Shown piece by piece: positions 21,672 through 32,263 of a stretch of 64,000 bases of DNA (the stretch's first letter is position 1; every line of letters begins with the position of its first letter). The notes under the pieces were generated by a model that saw nothing but the letters and a program-made list of their open reading frames with translations, did not search any database and was not told where the DNA came from. Origin of the DNA: Sepiola atlantica (lineage: Eukaryota > Mollusca > Cephalopoda > Sepiida > Sepiolidae); assembly GCA_963556195.1 (NCBI GenBank), contig OY744544.1, positions 44,790,484-44,854,483 on the forward strand, given 5' to 3'. A program made the translations under genes and the position numbers.

Positions 21672-21883
21672 TGTTGTCCGAAAAACACCTTCTTGTTGTC
21701 TCTCTTCCTGGGGCACCCAATCCTACCTCCACCGTTCACTGGTCTCAATCAGGAACTGAACCAACAAAGACAATACAGCATTACTTATACCCGCCATCTT
21801 TGGAGTTTAATAGAAATCTCGCGAGATTCACGTCCGCCCGACGAGATTACGGGTAGGCCTTATGTTTTTATTTTTCCACTACA
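21672..21883 (-). repeat. 5' LTR of the Ty3/gypsy-like element
   Basis: 212 bp, TG...CA in element sense, 97.6 percent identical to the 3' LTR by direct count. TAACT follows at 21884-21888. Confidence 0.92.
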
Positions 21884-21886
21884 TAA

Positions 21887-21950
21887 CTGATAAAGGTAGA
21901 TAACTTATAACTGACTATTTTGTCAGTTATAAGTTATCTACCTTTATCAG
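21887..21950. repeat. Perfect 29-bp-arm hairpin next to the LTR element
   Basis: Arms 21887-21915 (start CTGATAAAGGTAGATAACTT) and 21922-21950 are exact inverse copies around TATTTT. The LTR element inserted at its left edge, and the TAACT duplication overlaps the first arm. A related but degenerate sequence lies near 23585-23640. Confidence 0.9.
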
Positions 21951-22024
21951 AACTCTTCACTGACGTCACTCCAGAAATAGAAACAAAGCTTTATCCTTTT
22001 TCTCATTATAGGTGCCAGTCAGTT

Positions 22025-22498
22025 TGTAACAGTCACCAATAGGGACTACTTTTGAATGCGTAATCACTGTCCCTGTGAGCTGGCTTGTCCAATCAAATCA
22101 CAGGGCGCAGTAATATCGTTAGTTCCCTAAGGGACTACTTATGTTCCCTTAGGGTTCGAGAAAAAAGATGAGACAACCTCCTGGCACCAGCTTGGACACA
22201 TCGCACAGAGCACCAGCGAGGAACGAGGAAACGTTCTCTCTCCCGCCGCCGTCGCCACTTGTTGACTACTACCATCTTCACCTGAAGAAATCCACGGGCG
22301 GCCCTAAGAACTCTTATATTCTTCCTCTTCCTCAGACGGACACCGTCCCACTCTCTTCTACCTATACCAAACGGTATAGGTAACCTTGAGTTAATAAAAC
22401 CCCTTTTTGTTATAGTTATAGAAATACTTTTCGTTGTTCCGTTTCTTTACGAGAAGATAAAAGGATAACCCCTTTCATCCTCTCATCATCTCCTTACA
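22025..22498 (+). mobile_element. Solo LTR, 474 bp
   Basis: It begins TGTAACAGTCACCAATAGGG and ends CATCTCCTTACA, giving TGTAA...TTACA termini, and is flanked by a perfect 4-bp duplication AGTT (22021-22024 and 22499-22502). Inside are a CCAAT-like word, a hairpin CTATACCAAACGGTATAG, and AATAAAA just after it, consistent with the end of an R region. The ORF inside (22168-22383) has no domain. Strand follows the AATAAA. Confidence 0.75.
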
Positions 22499-22642
22499 AG
22501 TTCAGACGTATAAAGCACAGCTAATAAAATCATGAGGTGTACATCACGTGCTTTTTCTTAATTGTTTACTATCAACTTTTTTATTATTAACTTTTTTCCA
22601 CATGAAAAAAAAATAATAGATAATAAATAAAACGATTATGTG

Positions 22643-23206
22643 ATTAAAATAAAATATTTGGGTTTGTTGAACAATTTCCAACAGAACAAAAAGGGTTGAA
22701 AAAACCCCCAAATATCCAACAGCGTTTTTTAATTCAATAAAAAAGTACGGTCAAGTCTGTTAGGTTAGAACTAAAAAAATGTCTGATATCAGTCGCCATG
22801 TGCAGCCTCGATAATCGCTCAAAAATCGAAAATTAAACAAAAATACAGCTAATAACTGTCACCAATTGGGTGAAAATTAAACGTTCAACCGAACTGTATA
22901 TTTTTATTACCTGTATTTTTGTTTTATTTTCGATTTTTGAGCGATTATCGAGGCTGCACATGGCGGCTAATGTCAGCCATTGTTTTCTTTCGTTCTAACT
23001 TAACAGATTTGATTGTACTTTTTAATTGAACTAAAAAACGCTAAAAAAATAATTTAAAACACAAGAAAACTTATCCAGGTAGATAGAAAAGTAACTTTTC
23101 TTGCCTTTAGTAACATTTATTTGTTGCATATTTGTTTTGTTTTGTTTTTTTCATCTCTCTTTTGTTCTGTTGGAAATTGTTAATCAAATCCAAATATTTT
23201 ATTAAT
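22643..23206. mobile_element. Large foldback element, arms over 200 bp
   Basis: The left arm includes AACAATTTCCAACAGAACAA, AAGTACGGTCAAGTCTGTTA and GCCATGTGCAGCCTCGATAA. Each has its inverse in the right arm ending near 23206. The innermost 60 bases (GCAGCCTCGATAATCGCTCA) are nearly identical. There is no ORF. Small indels separate the arms, so it is not fresh. Confidence 0.8.
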
Positions 23207-23638
23207 CTTGGAAACATTCGAAAGATTTTTTTACAGATAGCGTTTTTGTAAAAACAAAATAAGGGTTGACAGACACTATCTGCCTTGTAGATTTAATGAA
23301 TTACATTTTTCTCAATGAAAATAAATATTACTATATTATAATATATTATAGTATCGGGCTTAATTTAATATTTTCATTATATATAGATTTTCATTCAATT
23401 GTTTAACTGGATGCATCTTTATTAGTGTCATGTCTATAATGTATTGAGACAAGACAGAAGTCAGGAAATACGGGACGCACCTGGCGTTCACATTAGGTTT
23501 TTATTAGCTGTATTTTACATGTCTGAACTTTATGCTCTCCCAGTGATAACTCTTCTTTTTTTTTAATCTCTGGCATGACATCAGTTAAAAGCTATAAACT
23601 AATAACTGACTATTTCAAGGTAGATAAATTATAACTTG

Positions 23639-23669
23639 CTAGCTGTCCCGATTCGGCGCTGCCCGGGAG
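23639..23669 (-). mobile_element. Helitron-like 3' terminus
   Basis: In minus sense: CCCGGGCAGCGCCGAATCGG, then GACAG and CTAG at 23642-23639. The hairpin-plus-CTAG layout matches the family listed elsewhere. Its body should extend to higher coordinates but no clear 5' TC end is seen. Confidence 0.5.
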
Positions 23670-23879
23670 TCTTTTACTTTAATTTTTGTTATGTTGTTTG
23701 TAATCGATACATTTACTTTTGAATTTGTTTTAACAAATTATATATTTTATTCTTAGTAAGATTTTTTTTATTTGTTTAAATAGGGTTTTAAAAGTTAAGT
23801 TAAAGTTATGGTATCGTTGCACTGTGGGTCCTTGAAACGGATAAAAGTACTAAGTAATAATCAGTTCTAAATGACAGTC

Positions 23880-24180
23880 TTCTGGAGGTTGAAGGTTCAA
23901 TCCTCAATACGTGCGATACTAAGACGATACAATTACGAATTACTTCAGACTTTTACTCCGTCATGGCTGACAGAATGAGAGCAAGTTACCTCTGTGGATT
24001 AAATAAACGGTCTGTTCAAAATTCTATACAGATTCTCGACAAGATGCACCTGAAGGTCAGAAGTTACCGAAATTACCGAAATGTTATGAGAATAACATCC
24101 AAGATGAGAACGGTCGTCTGAATAATTCAAATAATACAAATGATCAATCCTTATCTCAAAAATTCCCAAACAATTAAATA
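23880..24180 (+). repeat. SINE-like repeat, plus copy
   Basis: GGTTGAAGGTTCAATCCT is a good B box, followed by a body (TCATGGCTGACAGAATGAGA and so on) shared with both arms of the inverted dimer at 9300-9790 and ending in the same A+T-rich tail. Confidence 0.55.
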
Positions 24181-24297
24181 GTCCTTGATAATTTAGATAT
24201 TTTGGTAAAATCCTGCTTTAGTTACGTAAAATATTTAAAGTGGATAAATGGACAACAACGTTCGAAAACGTTTATATAAACAGATTTGTTTGCAATA

Positions 24298-24640
24298 TTT
24301 ATTTACTCCTCTGCAGGAGTTAGGCACAAGGCCAGTTTTATCTTACTCCCACAAGTAAGATGTGACCACAGCTTGGGTCGAGTAAGTGGGGTTAAAAGCC
24401 AGCGCTCGAGAGGTGAGCACTCTGGCCATTTAAAAATGGCCTGGACAGCCCCGTCGGCATTCCCCGGTAGGGGCGCCTCAAGCAGTAAGCAATAAACTTA
24501 CTCCTCCCCAAAGAGGGGAGGCGAAGCCTGGGAGGGTGGACCTCCTAGAACTGCACAGGACAAACCCACAGACAGGTGGAATCAAGTCCTGAAGGACAAG
24601 ACGACACCCGTCTATAGGGGTGCAGTATCCATCGGAACAG
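24298..24640 (+). mobile_element. Structured ~345-bp retroposon-like element, copy 1
   Basis: This is G+C-rich compared with its A+T-rich surroundings and dense in short hairpins: ACTCC..GGAGT, ATCTTAC..GTAAGAT, AGTAAG..CTTACT, CCTCCCC..GGGGAGG and a longer-range CCCACAGAC..GTCTATAGGG. It aligns end to end with 54113-54463 in the same orientation. No ORF of substance, poly(A) or clear tRNA cloverleaf is present. I do not recognise the family. No clean target duplication was found for this copy. Confidence 0.75.
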
Positions 24641-25548
24641 ATACTACACTTACTTCCTGTTCACTAAAAATTGCACGAGATAATCATGAGGAGAAATGAG
24701 GCAGGTTAAAAAATGCACAACGATGTTCAAAAACGTAGCTCATATCAGATTTTTCTCCAATATGTTCACATGCAAATGAAATAAAAAATTTGATCATATA
24801 ATTCATTGTTATGCAATGTTGGAAGTAGTTTTCAGGTGTATAGGATACTAAAGAAAAAAAATAGCTGATCACATGTAAATTATGTAATAATTCTGTAGGA
24901 AATTATAAAATAAAGGAGTCTTGATTAAAATTCAAAATGGTGGCCAGAAAAGCAGTTTCACAGAAAACTAAAGTGAAAAACCAAGAGAACGGTGATTTTC
25001 AAGTCATAAATTGAAAATGACCCCAGTCTAACAAACTTCCTAGCCAGCCTATTTATCATCAGAAAAAAAATTAAGCGAACTAAATTATATTCAGGTCAAT
25101 AACATAGAAGAAAAGTAATTAAAAAACAGGCTAGTCTGAATCAAGTAGTGATTTGCCAGATGGATTGTTATTTGGGTCTGACTTTGAAACTGACGGAAAG
25201 AAAAGATTACAAGGGCCTTTTTAAATAAAAAGTGTGACAAAAAAGTAATGAGAATTTTTTAATTCATTCATATTTACCTATTAGAATTCATGTTCAGATG
25301 AGTAAATTTAGACAACCAATACAGTATGTTGCATAGCCCCTTAATAATTCATACCTTCGTTTCTTCTCGGTTTGCTCTGTTGTCTAGTGGTTGAGTACTT
25401 TCTTCGCCTCTGCACTGTAGAGGCCATCTCCGTGAGTTGTCTGTAACAAAAGACCTTTCTCACCCGCTTCATAAGACAACAATCTTTTCATTTTAATTAC
25501 TTTTTATTCGGCGTCAGTTTCTATTGCCCGTGGAGATGTTTTACTATC

Positions 25549-25551
<3 letters not shown>
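24641..25551. other. Non-coding stretch
   Basis: Mostly A+T-rich. A tRNA-like GTTGTCTAGTGGTTGAGTAC lies near 25378, and 25160-25200 resembles the internal Helitron-like words (GTCTGACTTTGAAA). No gene recognised. Confidence 0.4.

Positions 25552-25593
<42 letters not shown>
25552..25593. repeat. (GA)n microsatellite
   Basis: About 20 GA units. The following 25600-26490 has no recognised gene. Confidence 0.95.
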
Positions 25594-25595
<2 letters not shown>

Positions 25596-26499
25596 TTTAC
25601 GAATATTGTGGTTAATTCTTAGCTAGCTTATTGTCTAATCAGTCCTTTGTTATTTGAGGAGACAGGGGGGAAAAGGACATCTTGTACGCCAGTATTCTTT
25701 CTTAGGGAAAAACATTTCCCATTCTGACTTGGCTACATCTTAATTCCTTCGTCCGACTTCTGCGCCTCCTAAGTCCGAACTAGTTTAAAAACTCCAATTT
25801 TCTCACATATCAAAACTGTGACGTAATATCACGTGATCACCACACAGGTGCAGGATGACCTTTTGAACTAGGGTCATCCATTGTCTCGTCACTTGTCACG
25901 TTTCGATTCCCGGAAACAGCATCACACTCTATGCACTCGGCGGCATGCACTAAATCGCACAAGCCAAACCAACGACCCCACACCCGTTCTTCACCACATA
26001 CGTCCATTATCATATAACATTCTCATAAAGGTTTTTATAATCCCACAAGTTACGTCCATCATTATATAACAAGTATTCACTAACTTTATTTTTGAACATT
26101 TCCATTTTATTTTCAAATGTTTTGGACAAATTTCTTTTAAAGTTGTCAGGTGAAAATAGTGTAGGACACAGAGTTATTTCTCTTGGCACGAGGGGTCGTT
26201 TCGATAGTATGATTGGTCCTTAGTAAGGTCATTACGTGTTTGAAAATCAAAAGAGGGCTACGATTTCTTTTAGCTATGAGATTTGACCGAGTAGGATATA
26301 TATCGATCTACCCTCCGCATAGAAGACATCCACATGAGAACATATAAGTTTTTACATTGTTCAAGGAAAGTTCTCGTTTACTCTTTGAATTGGACAATAG
26401 ATGCATTCAATATTGTGTTGTGACAGATGTATTTTTTATTTAGCATTCATATTTCTATATTATATTCTTTCTCTGTGTTCATGTATTTCTATGTATTTA

Positions 26500-26697
26500 C
26501 ATGTTGTCATTAACATGTCTTTCATGTATTTTCATGTTGTCATTAACATGTCTTTCATGTATTTTCATGTTGTCATTAACATGTCTTTCATGTATTTTCA
26601 TGTTGTCATTAACATGTCTTTCATGTATTTTCATGTTGTCATTAACATGTCTTTCATGTATTTTCATGTTGTCATTAGCATGTCTTTCATGTACTGC
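26500..26697. repeat. 33-bp minisatellite, 6 copies
   Basis: The unit CATGTTGTCATTAACATGTC plus TTTCATGTATTTT is repeated six times with one change in the last copy. As 33 is a multiple of 3, frames stay open on both strands; these are artefacts. 26700-27016 holds nothing recognised. Confidence 0.95.
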
Positions 26698-27016
26698 CAG
26701 CATTATTAATATTATGCTGGCATGTCAAATAAATGTTAAATGTATTTGTTAACAATGATTTCTTTTTATCCTTCTTTACAGATTATGTGTGCTGTATCTT
26801 AGATACAGTAGCACATACGAACATTGATGCAATGTGCATGAGAACACCCACAACACGTGTGCAACTATTTATCATTTTTTTTCATATAAGCATGTTTATT
26901 TGTCATAAATATTACTTGTGAGTAAAGTAATTAGTAGCAGCCATCTTACTTTTTTCAGGAAGTAAGATAACAAACCTGGGCCGGATAATTAAAGTTTAAA
27001 TAACAACAAATAATAA

Positions 27017-27280
27017 TTAATAAAATATCCTTTTCCAAAACCAATATGCAAATAGTTTCATCAGATGTCTTGCTGGCGAGTAGTGATTATGGAGAGGCAC
27101 TCGTAAAGCCAAGTCAATTGACGATGGTCTCGGGGTGACATTAACAGACCAAAGCTGTTGAGGAAGTAGCACATGGGAAGGCCTATCACTCCACTCGTCT
27201 CCACGGCGATCGCTTGGAACACAAATATGTTTCGAAGACTGATTACTTGCGGTTCTCTGCTGACGCTGCTGCATGTCCAT
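27017..27280 (-). CDS. Unassigned 87-codon ORF
   Basis: A minus-strand frame begins MDMQQRQQRTASNQSSKHIC and ends at TAA, polar and Gln/Ser/Arg-rich in the first half. Base composition is more G+C-rich than its surroundings, which is why I list it. I recognise no domain, and neither end has a convincing splice site apart from a weak TTAACAG just upstream. It may be an exon piece, a retroelement relic or chance. Confidence 0.2.
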   Translation of the reverse strand: MDMQQRQQRTASNQSSKHICVPSDRRGDEWSDRPSHVLLPQQLWSVNVTPRPSSIDLALRVPLHNHYSPARHLMKLFAYWFWKRIFY

Positions 27281-28469
27281 GGTTTGTTGCCGATTCTGTT
27301 AATATTCCACTTTATAAAATGATTAAGAAATACGTATGTATTTTTAAAACATTTAAAACTTTTGTATTTAACTCTTATGATGCATATAAAGTCAATTTTA
27401 ATACACTGTTTGATTTAAGTATGTGACAAAAGGTTGTCGATAACAAAGAAAGAAACACAACATGCCACTATTAAAACATAACTGTATTTATCCGACGTTG
27501 CTCATTGAAAACAAGATCTTTTTGTCTTTTATCAAATATATGAAGAGCCCAGTCTGATTCTGACAGTTTGTCATCGATAGCTTCTATATTTCATTCTGAA
27601 TAGCCAATTTTTTTTTAACCATGTTCCTTTGCAAAAAAAAGTATTTCACTTCAGTTTCTTTTAAAACAAATACTTATTCCGGATCGCAACATTGTTAAAC
27701 TGGAGTCATTTTACAATAATTACCTTTAGAGCATCGACTGCTTATGCTAAGTCTAATTCAATTTTAATTCTGCCCACAAAACCAATGATATATAGTAATC
27801 TGTACAAAATACATACAATCTCTTTTACATTCAAGGCCAGAGAGAAAAAAAATATTAGTGTTCGTCAGGTCTGAAAGAAAATCATTGTAAAACTAGTAAT
27901 TGTCTTGTGTGTATACTTTTCTCAGTGTGTAAATATTCATTGTCGAGTGATTAGTGATTAAGCCGTTTAGGATGGTTACCATAGCAACTAGTTTTGTGCA
28001 TACATTTGTTAGTGTGTAAGTGTTTGTTGTCGAGTGAGTATTGTTCACTGAAGTGATTCTCCATGTGTTGATTTCGGGCTGAGATCAAAGTGGAGTATCT
28101 TTTCTGTTCCCGTCCAGACGAGGAAGCAATTTCTATTTTTGTTCCCATTCCATTTCGTGGGAGCTGCATTTCTATCACATCAAAAACTGACCTTGTGTCT
28201 AACTTTGCCCTCTTCGTGGAGAGGCAAGTAATTCGGGACACATTTAATATCGACCGGCATCATCTGAATATATATGTTCTATATTGCAGCTATTACTGGT
28301 GAAATATATCACCAAACAGAATAGACACTTTCGTATTTATTGTGTCACCTGGATTAGAAACAAGTGAAACAAAACCCATACAATACAAAGATACCCCCCC
28401 CCCCAAAAAAAAAAATACACTTTGTCCAGAATAGGGTCCCAACCTTTTTTTTTCTTATGGAAATATGTG
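27281..28469. other. Non-coding stretch
   Basis: No recognised gene. 28080-28300 is less A+T-rich and open on both strands but without a domain I can name. Confidence 0.4.
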
Positions 28470-28780
28470 TAAACTTTAGACTAATTGCAATCCCTTTGAG
28501 AATCGCAGCAGTTGGAGAGTTTTCTGGGACCAACATAGAATGATGCCCCTCTCCTCTTTCCTGTCTCCATCACCGATGCCGCACGAAGCTATCTTCACTG
28601 AAGATGCATTTCTCCAAGATGACTTTCGGCAGCCGAACTTTCTTACTGTATTATTGCTTCCTTCACTCTGACACTGTCTTAACTTTCGCCAACCTACACC
28701 CAACGGTGTAGGTAATTTAAATACCTTTCATTGTTTATAAAAAAGGTTTTGTTTTCTTTTGATTGACGCCACCGTTGTTA
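28470..28780 (+). mobile_element. Possible decayed LTR
   Basis: It contains CCTACACCCAACGGTGTAGG, a hairpin of the same form as CTATACCAAACGGTATAG in the solo LTR at 22025-22498, placed before an A+T-rich stretch, and ends ..GTTGTTACA. I could not fix the 5' end or a target duplication. Confidence 0.35.
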
Positions 28781-29166
28781 CAAAAATATTATAGGAGTTT
28801 GTCTTACTATTCTTGCTAAGATAGGCTCCTATAATAGTGAATTAAAATTTTGTGTTTGAAAAATTTTAAATAATTGAAAACAAAAAAAATCAGTATTATA
28901 TTGGGGAGAATTTATATCTCATGAAATACATTGTGATTAATATTTTTAATAGGATTTTTAAAATTACACTATTGTATTTCTGATTTCAATAAATATTCAA
29001 TTAATATTAAATATAATAATTCAATGTTTAAACACTTCATGAACCACTAATAGTATTAAATGTCCAGTTTGTCATCATTGTCAGCATATTCGGTTTAATG
29101 TCTGTTTTACGTGCTGGCATGTGTTGGACGGCCAACGAAAAGCAAACACGGACTCTTTATAAAAAC

Positions 29167-29570
29167 ATAGTTGCCCCTACCCAACGTTGCCCGGAATGCA
29201 GTGAAGTTATTTTTAGTTTTAAGTCTTTACGTGTTTACACATTTTTTAAACTTATACAGAAAAAGAAATAAACATTTTAGTTGGAAGGGAGAAAACACTT
29301 ATATTCTTAAATTAAAATACGAGTAATTCCTTCTGCGGATTTTTTTCTGTGATTAATTAAAATTTTTCCATATTATCAATTGTCTCAGCTGAACTAAGTC
29401 ATTCAAAAAATTAATTGTAGTGAAGTATATTATTATATTGCCAATAACATGGTAGAACAATAACAAATGAAAAGTTTGATTTGTCAACTTAAAGGCCATT
29501 TGGACTTGACTTTGAAAATCCAACAAAATAACTTTATATGCTAGATAGAAGATGTTAGATAAAAGTCTTC
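29167..29570 (-). mobile_element. Helitron-like copy (29 kb)
   Basis: The 3' terminus in minus sense is the hairpin CCGGGCAACGTTGGG, then GTAGGGGCAA and CTAT at 29170-29167. The body aligns with copies at 34.3 and 41.9 kb, including AACAATAACAAATGAAAAGT and TTTGATTTGTCAACTT near 29460-29490. It is non-coding and therefore non-autonomous. It serves as the empty-site reference for the 42196-44172 insert. Confidence 0.55.
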
Positions 29571-30719
29571 CTTAACTAGCTGTTTTTGTACTTTTACAAA
29601 GTTCTTTCATGTATCTTAACGACTTTGTAACCAGATACCTTTAATGTAAGGCTGGGTAAAAAGGGCAAGGAGAAAGCTAATGCCGTAAGCCAATTTCTTT
29701 TTTATATCTAAGTGTGATTCAGGATGTCTACTGATCTGTTGCACATCTCAGAATTAGCTGTCAAATTTTGATTTAATATTTATTTTCTAAAAAGTATACA
29801 TTAAATAAATAAACAATAAGAATAAATAACAACAGATTTAGAGTGAGAAAATCATATTTGGAGAAACAGCGCTCGCATAAGCGACATATCTTTTTCTCGA
29901 TTTTTCCGACGTCTACAAGAATAAAAGGAATGTTATCTTACTTTGCTATTAAAGAAATCTTTACACTAGACGGTTATATTTTTAAAAAACTTTCTCTAAG
30001 CAACACCAGATATTTCTACCAATTTAATATTTTTAAACGACACATCAATCATAACAATGGTATTTTTAATCCTTATTCTTTTTTTTTCAGGAGTCCTATA
30101 CATTCTATTGTTGTAAACAGTGTCTTAAGATTTGAAACATTGCTGAAAAATTTAAATATTTGATATTCTATTTTATCAAGATTAGCAACACATGGGTAGA
30201 GAATTTTAAAAAATTATCTGAGCACATTGAGTGCTTCTAAAAATTCTGTGTGCTACATAGGTGTCGGAAATAAAAGACGGTAAAAACCTGTAGTTAACAA
30301 AGATGTAACATTTATTCATAGCTGTCTACACAAACTATGAAAACCATGAATGAAACATGTATATAAAGATTAAACGTACATTTCAACGCATTGTTCCTAA
30401 TCACAGTATAATGCACAAGGTTATTTCTTAAAATGTAAAGAAACGTATTTGCTAAGCACAAAGCATTTACTTACATTTCATCTATGGCATCTTTTCTGTT
30501 ATGCAATGTGCCCAAAATCAGGTCCTCTCTGTAGAACAGCCGACCCACAATTAAGAGAAAATTCTGTTATTAATTCTTGACCATGTGTTGGTATGAGAGT
30601 TGTTGCGAGATCTTGTGTATGCAACGTGATTTGAGGATTCACCTTTTGTTACCAGGGATTTTAGGCCCAAGGGTTAATGAGTTTGTCAGGTGGACAGTGA
30701 GACAACACTGTGAGGATTG
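29571..30719. other. Non-coding stretch
   Basis: A+T-rich, with no recognised gene or repeat structure. Confidence 0.4.
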
Positions 30720-30960
30720 GTAACAGTTTATGAAACTGGGCAGAATTTGATTATTTAAGAATTTGTTACCATTGGACTTGAAAACGACCATGTTGCAGTC
30801 ATCTGGGAAGCAGCCCTGTGGTATTGTGTTCCACAGATGGGCAGTTGTTGGAAAAAAAGTCCTGTTTAGTTTTAGGCACAGAGGAAGAAGGGAAAATTAT
30901 TTACAGTAGTTGTAGGTAGACAAGCTTTTGTTGTGAATATTTTACAGAAGGTAACCATGG
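30720..30960 (-). mobile_element. LINE C-terminal fragment
   Basis: Minus-strand reading gives LNRTFFPTTAHLWNTIPQGC followed by FPDDCNMVVFKS. This FFxxxxxLWNxIP ... FK block is the usual C-terminal end of Jockey/CR1-type LINE ORF2. Stops and frame breaks follow. It is not the same family as the 35-kb copy. Confidence 0.55.
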
Positions 30961-31189
30961 ATGTGGGACAGTCTTTGTTTAAAATTGTGATATAGCTTCC
31001 ACGATTATTATATATTCACAAAATGATCATGAGACAACTTCACGTGTGTTTTCCTTGTGTTGTCAACATAACTTTAATAATTACACATTGAATAATCTTT
31101 TTTATTTACTATTAATCGAATATTTATTAAAATCAAAAGTGCAACATTTTATGCTATTATTATTTTCAAGTTTTGTCTTCATGTCTCAT

Positions 31190-31568
31190 GCTGAGGTAAG
31201 ACGTTTCGTAAATGACTTCCAACTTCTCGTGTCTGTTGCCATTTCACTTGTGCCGTCTGCCAGGATCAGGTCGTCATCAACTGATCCCCTCCACGTCTTA
31301 AGTGGCCTACCGCATGGTTTTGGGCCAACAATATCAATGAATGTTTAGATTTAGAGCGTTTCAGATGACTGATGCTGGGTGACATGGTCATACCAGTTGA
31401 GAAGTTGTTGTGTGATCTACTTTCTCATGAAGGGGTGTACAATGAGAACGGTTAATTTTCTCTGTCTGATGCGCTGCAACCAAGATTGTGAATTTTGACA
31501 TTTCATTGTCAACCACGTCCTGCAGCCATACAAGAGTACAGGTTGGACATATGTGTTGTAAGCTGCCA
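31190..31568 (-). mobile_element. RTE-like LINE fragment
   Basis: Minus strand: YNTYVQPVLLYGCRTWLTMK at the top, then LLNWYDHV, a region with breaks, and PCGRPLKTWRGSVDDDL with SWKSFTKRL. This is the C-terminal order of RTE-type reverse transcriptases. It joins the mariner relic directly at about 31568. Confidence 0.65.
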
Positions 31569-31937
31569 CTTGGGCACAAATTTCGCAGTCACTCTGTGCA
31601 TGTTCAAATCATCACGCAAAATTGCATGTGCAGAATCTTTACACACTCCGACCTCTTGGGCGATCTCCCGCACCGTTGAACGACGATCTTCCATCACCAA
31701 ATTTCGCACCCTCTCAAAAACAGCTGCACTCCAAGCAGTTTGGAGCCTGCCAGAACGCTGGTCACTCTCCACTGATGTGCAGCCATTTTTGAATCGGTTG
31801 AACCACTCCTTAATTTATTGTACACCCATTGCATCTTCTCCAAACACCTGCTGAATCTTACAAATTGTTTTGGTTTGAGAATCACCAAGCTTTTGACAAA
31901 ATTTGATGCAGTACCTTTGCTCAACACGTTCAGTCAT
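31569..31937 (-). pseudogene. mariner transposase, N-terminal part
   Basis: The ATG at 31937-31935 starts MTERVEQRYCIKFCQKLGDS. Then comes the first helix-turn-helix (KTICKIQQVFGEDAMG), a TAA stop, IKEWFNRFKNG, and the second DNA-binding region (DRRSTVREIAQEVGV, AHAILRDDLNMHR), ending at AKFVPK. This is the paired-type DNA-binding half of mariner transposase. The DD34D catalytic domain is absent, so it cannot transpose. Confidence 0.82.
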
Positions 31938-32092
31938 CTTGAGAGAATCGGTAATCGAACGAACACGTGTAGCACCTCACTCAGCAACCGACAAGCAGCG
32001 ACTAACGCGCAGGAAGGCGGTGATAAAATTTACACATGCGTCTATTTTGCATGGAAAAAATAAAGGTCGGATACTTTTTTAGACAGGCCTTG
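31569..32092 (-). mobile_element. Truncated mariner element
   Basis: In minus sense it opens with a TIR-like CAAGGCCTGTCTAAAAAAGT preceded by TA (32093-32094), then a 5' leader and the transposase start at 31937. The 3' half and right TIR are gone: sequence switches to LINE at about 31568. Confidence 0.75.
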
Positions 32093-32206
32093 TATGAGTT
32101 AGTTTGTTGTGCCCGAGACGGATTATAATCAATACTAAATTCTCTCTTCTTCTAGTAAATGGTTCTGAGGTTTTCCAGTTCAAGTTGGAACTCATGGAGT
32201 GTCCTG

Positions 32207-32263
32207 TTTGATTTTGATTTTGATTTTGATTTTGATTTTGATTTTGATTTTGATTTTGATTTG
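32207..32263. repeat. (TTTTGA)n microsatellite
   Basis: About nine hexamers. They give an artefactual Gln-Asn repeat in a minus-strand frame. A (GT)n run is at 32533-32553. 32264-33067 is otherwise featureless. Confidence 0.95.

Larger units (their letters stand above)
17916..21883 (-). mobile_element. Full-length Ty3/gypsy-like LTR retrotransposon (degenerate)
   Basis: The element is 3968 bp with 212-bp LTRs, both TG...CA, and a perfect 5-bp target duplication TAACT at 17911-17915 and 21884-21888. On the minus strand the order is gag with two zinc knuckles, aspartic protease, RT, RNase H and integrase, which is Ty3/gypsy order. The LTRs differ at 5 of 212 positions. Coding is broken by at least three in-frame stops and frameshifts in gag, after protease and at the integrase tail, so this copy is dead. 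It is short compared with typical 5-6 kb elements. The base after the 5' LTR does not start TGG, so the primer-binding site is unusual; the polypurine tract next to the 3' LTR is weak (CGGGGGCA). Confidence 0.9.

Noticed and set aside
26401..26752. Open frames on both strands over the 33-bp array
   Set aside because: Unit length is divisible by 3, so frames stay open by chance on both strands.
28090..28302. Host exon
   Set aside because: Open in both directions with no splice signals in phase and no recognised motif.
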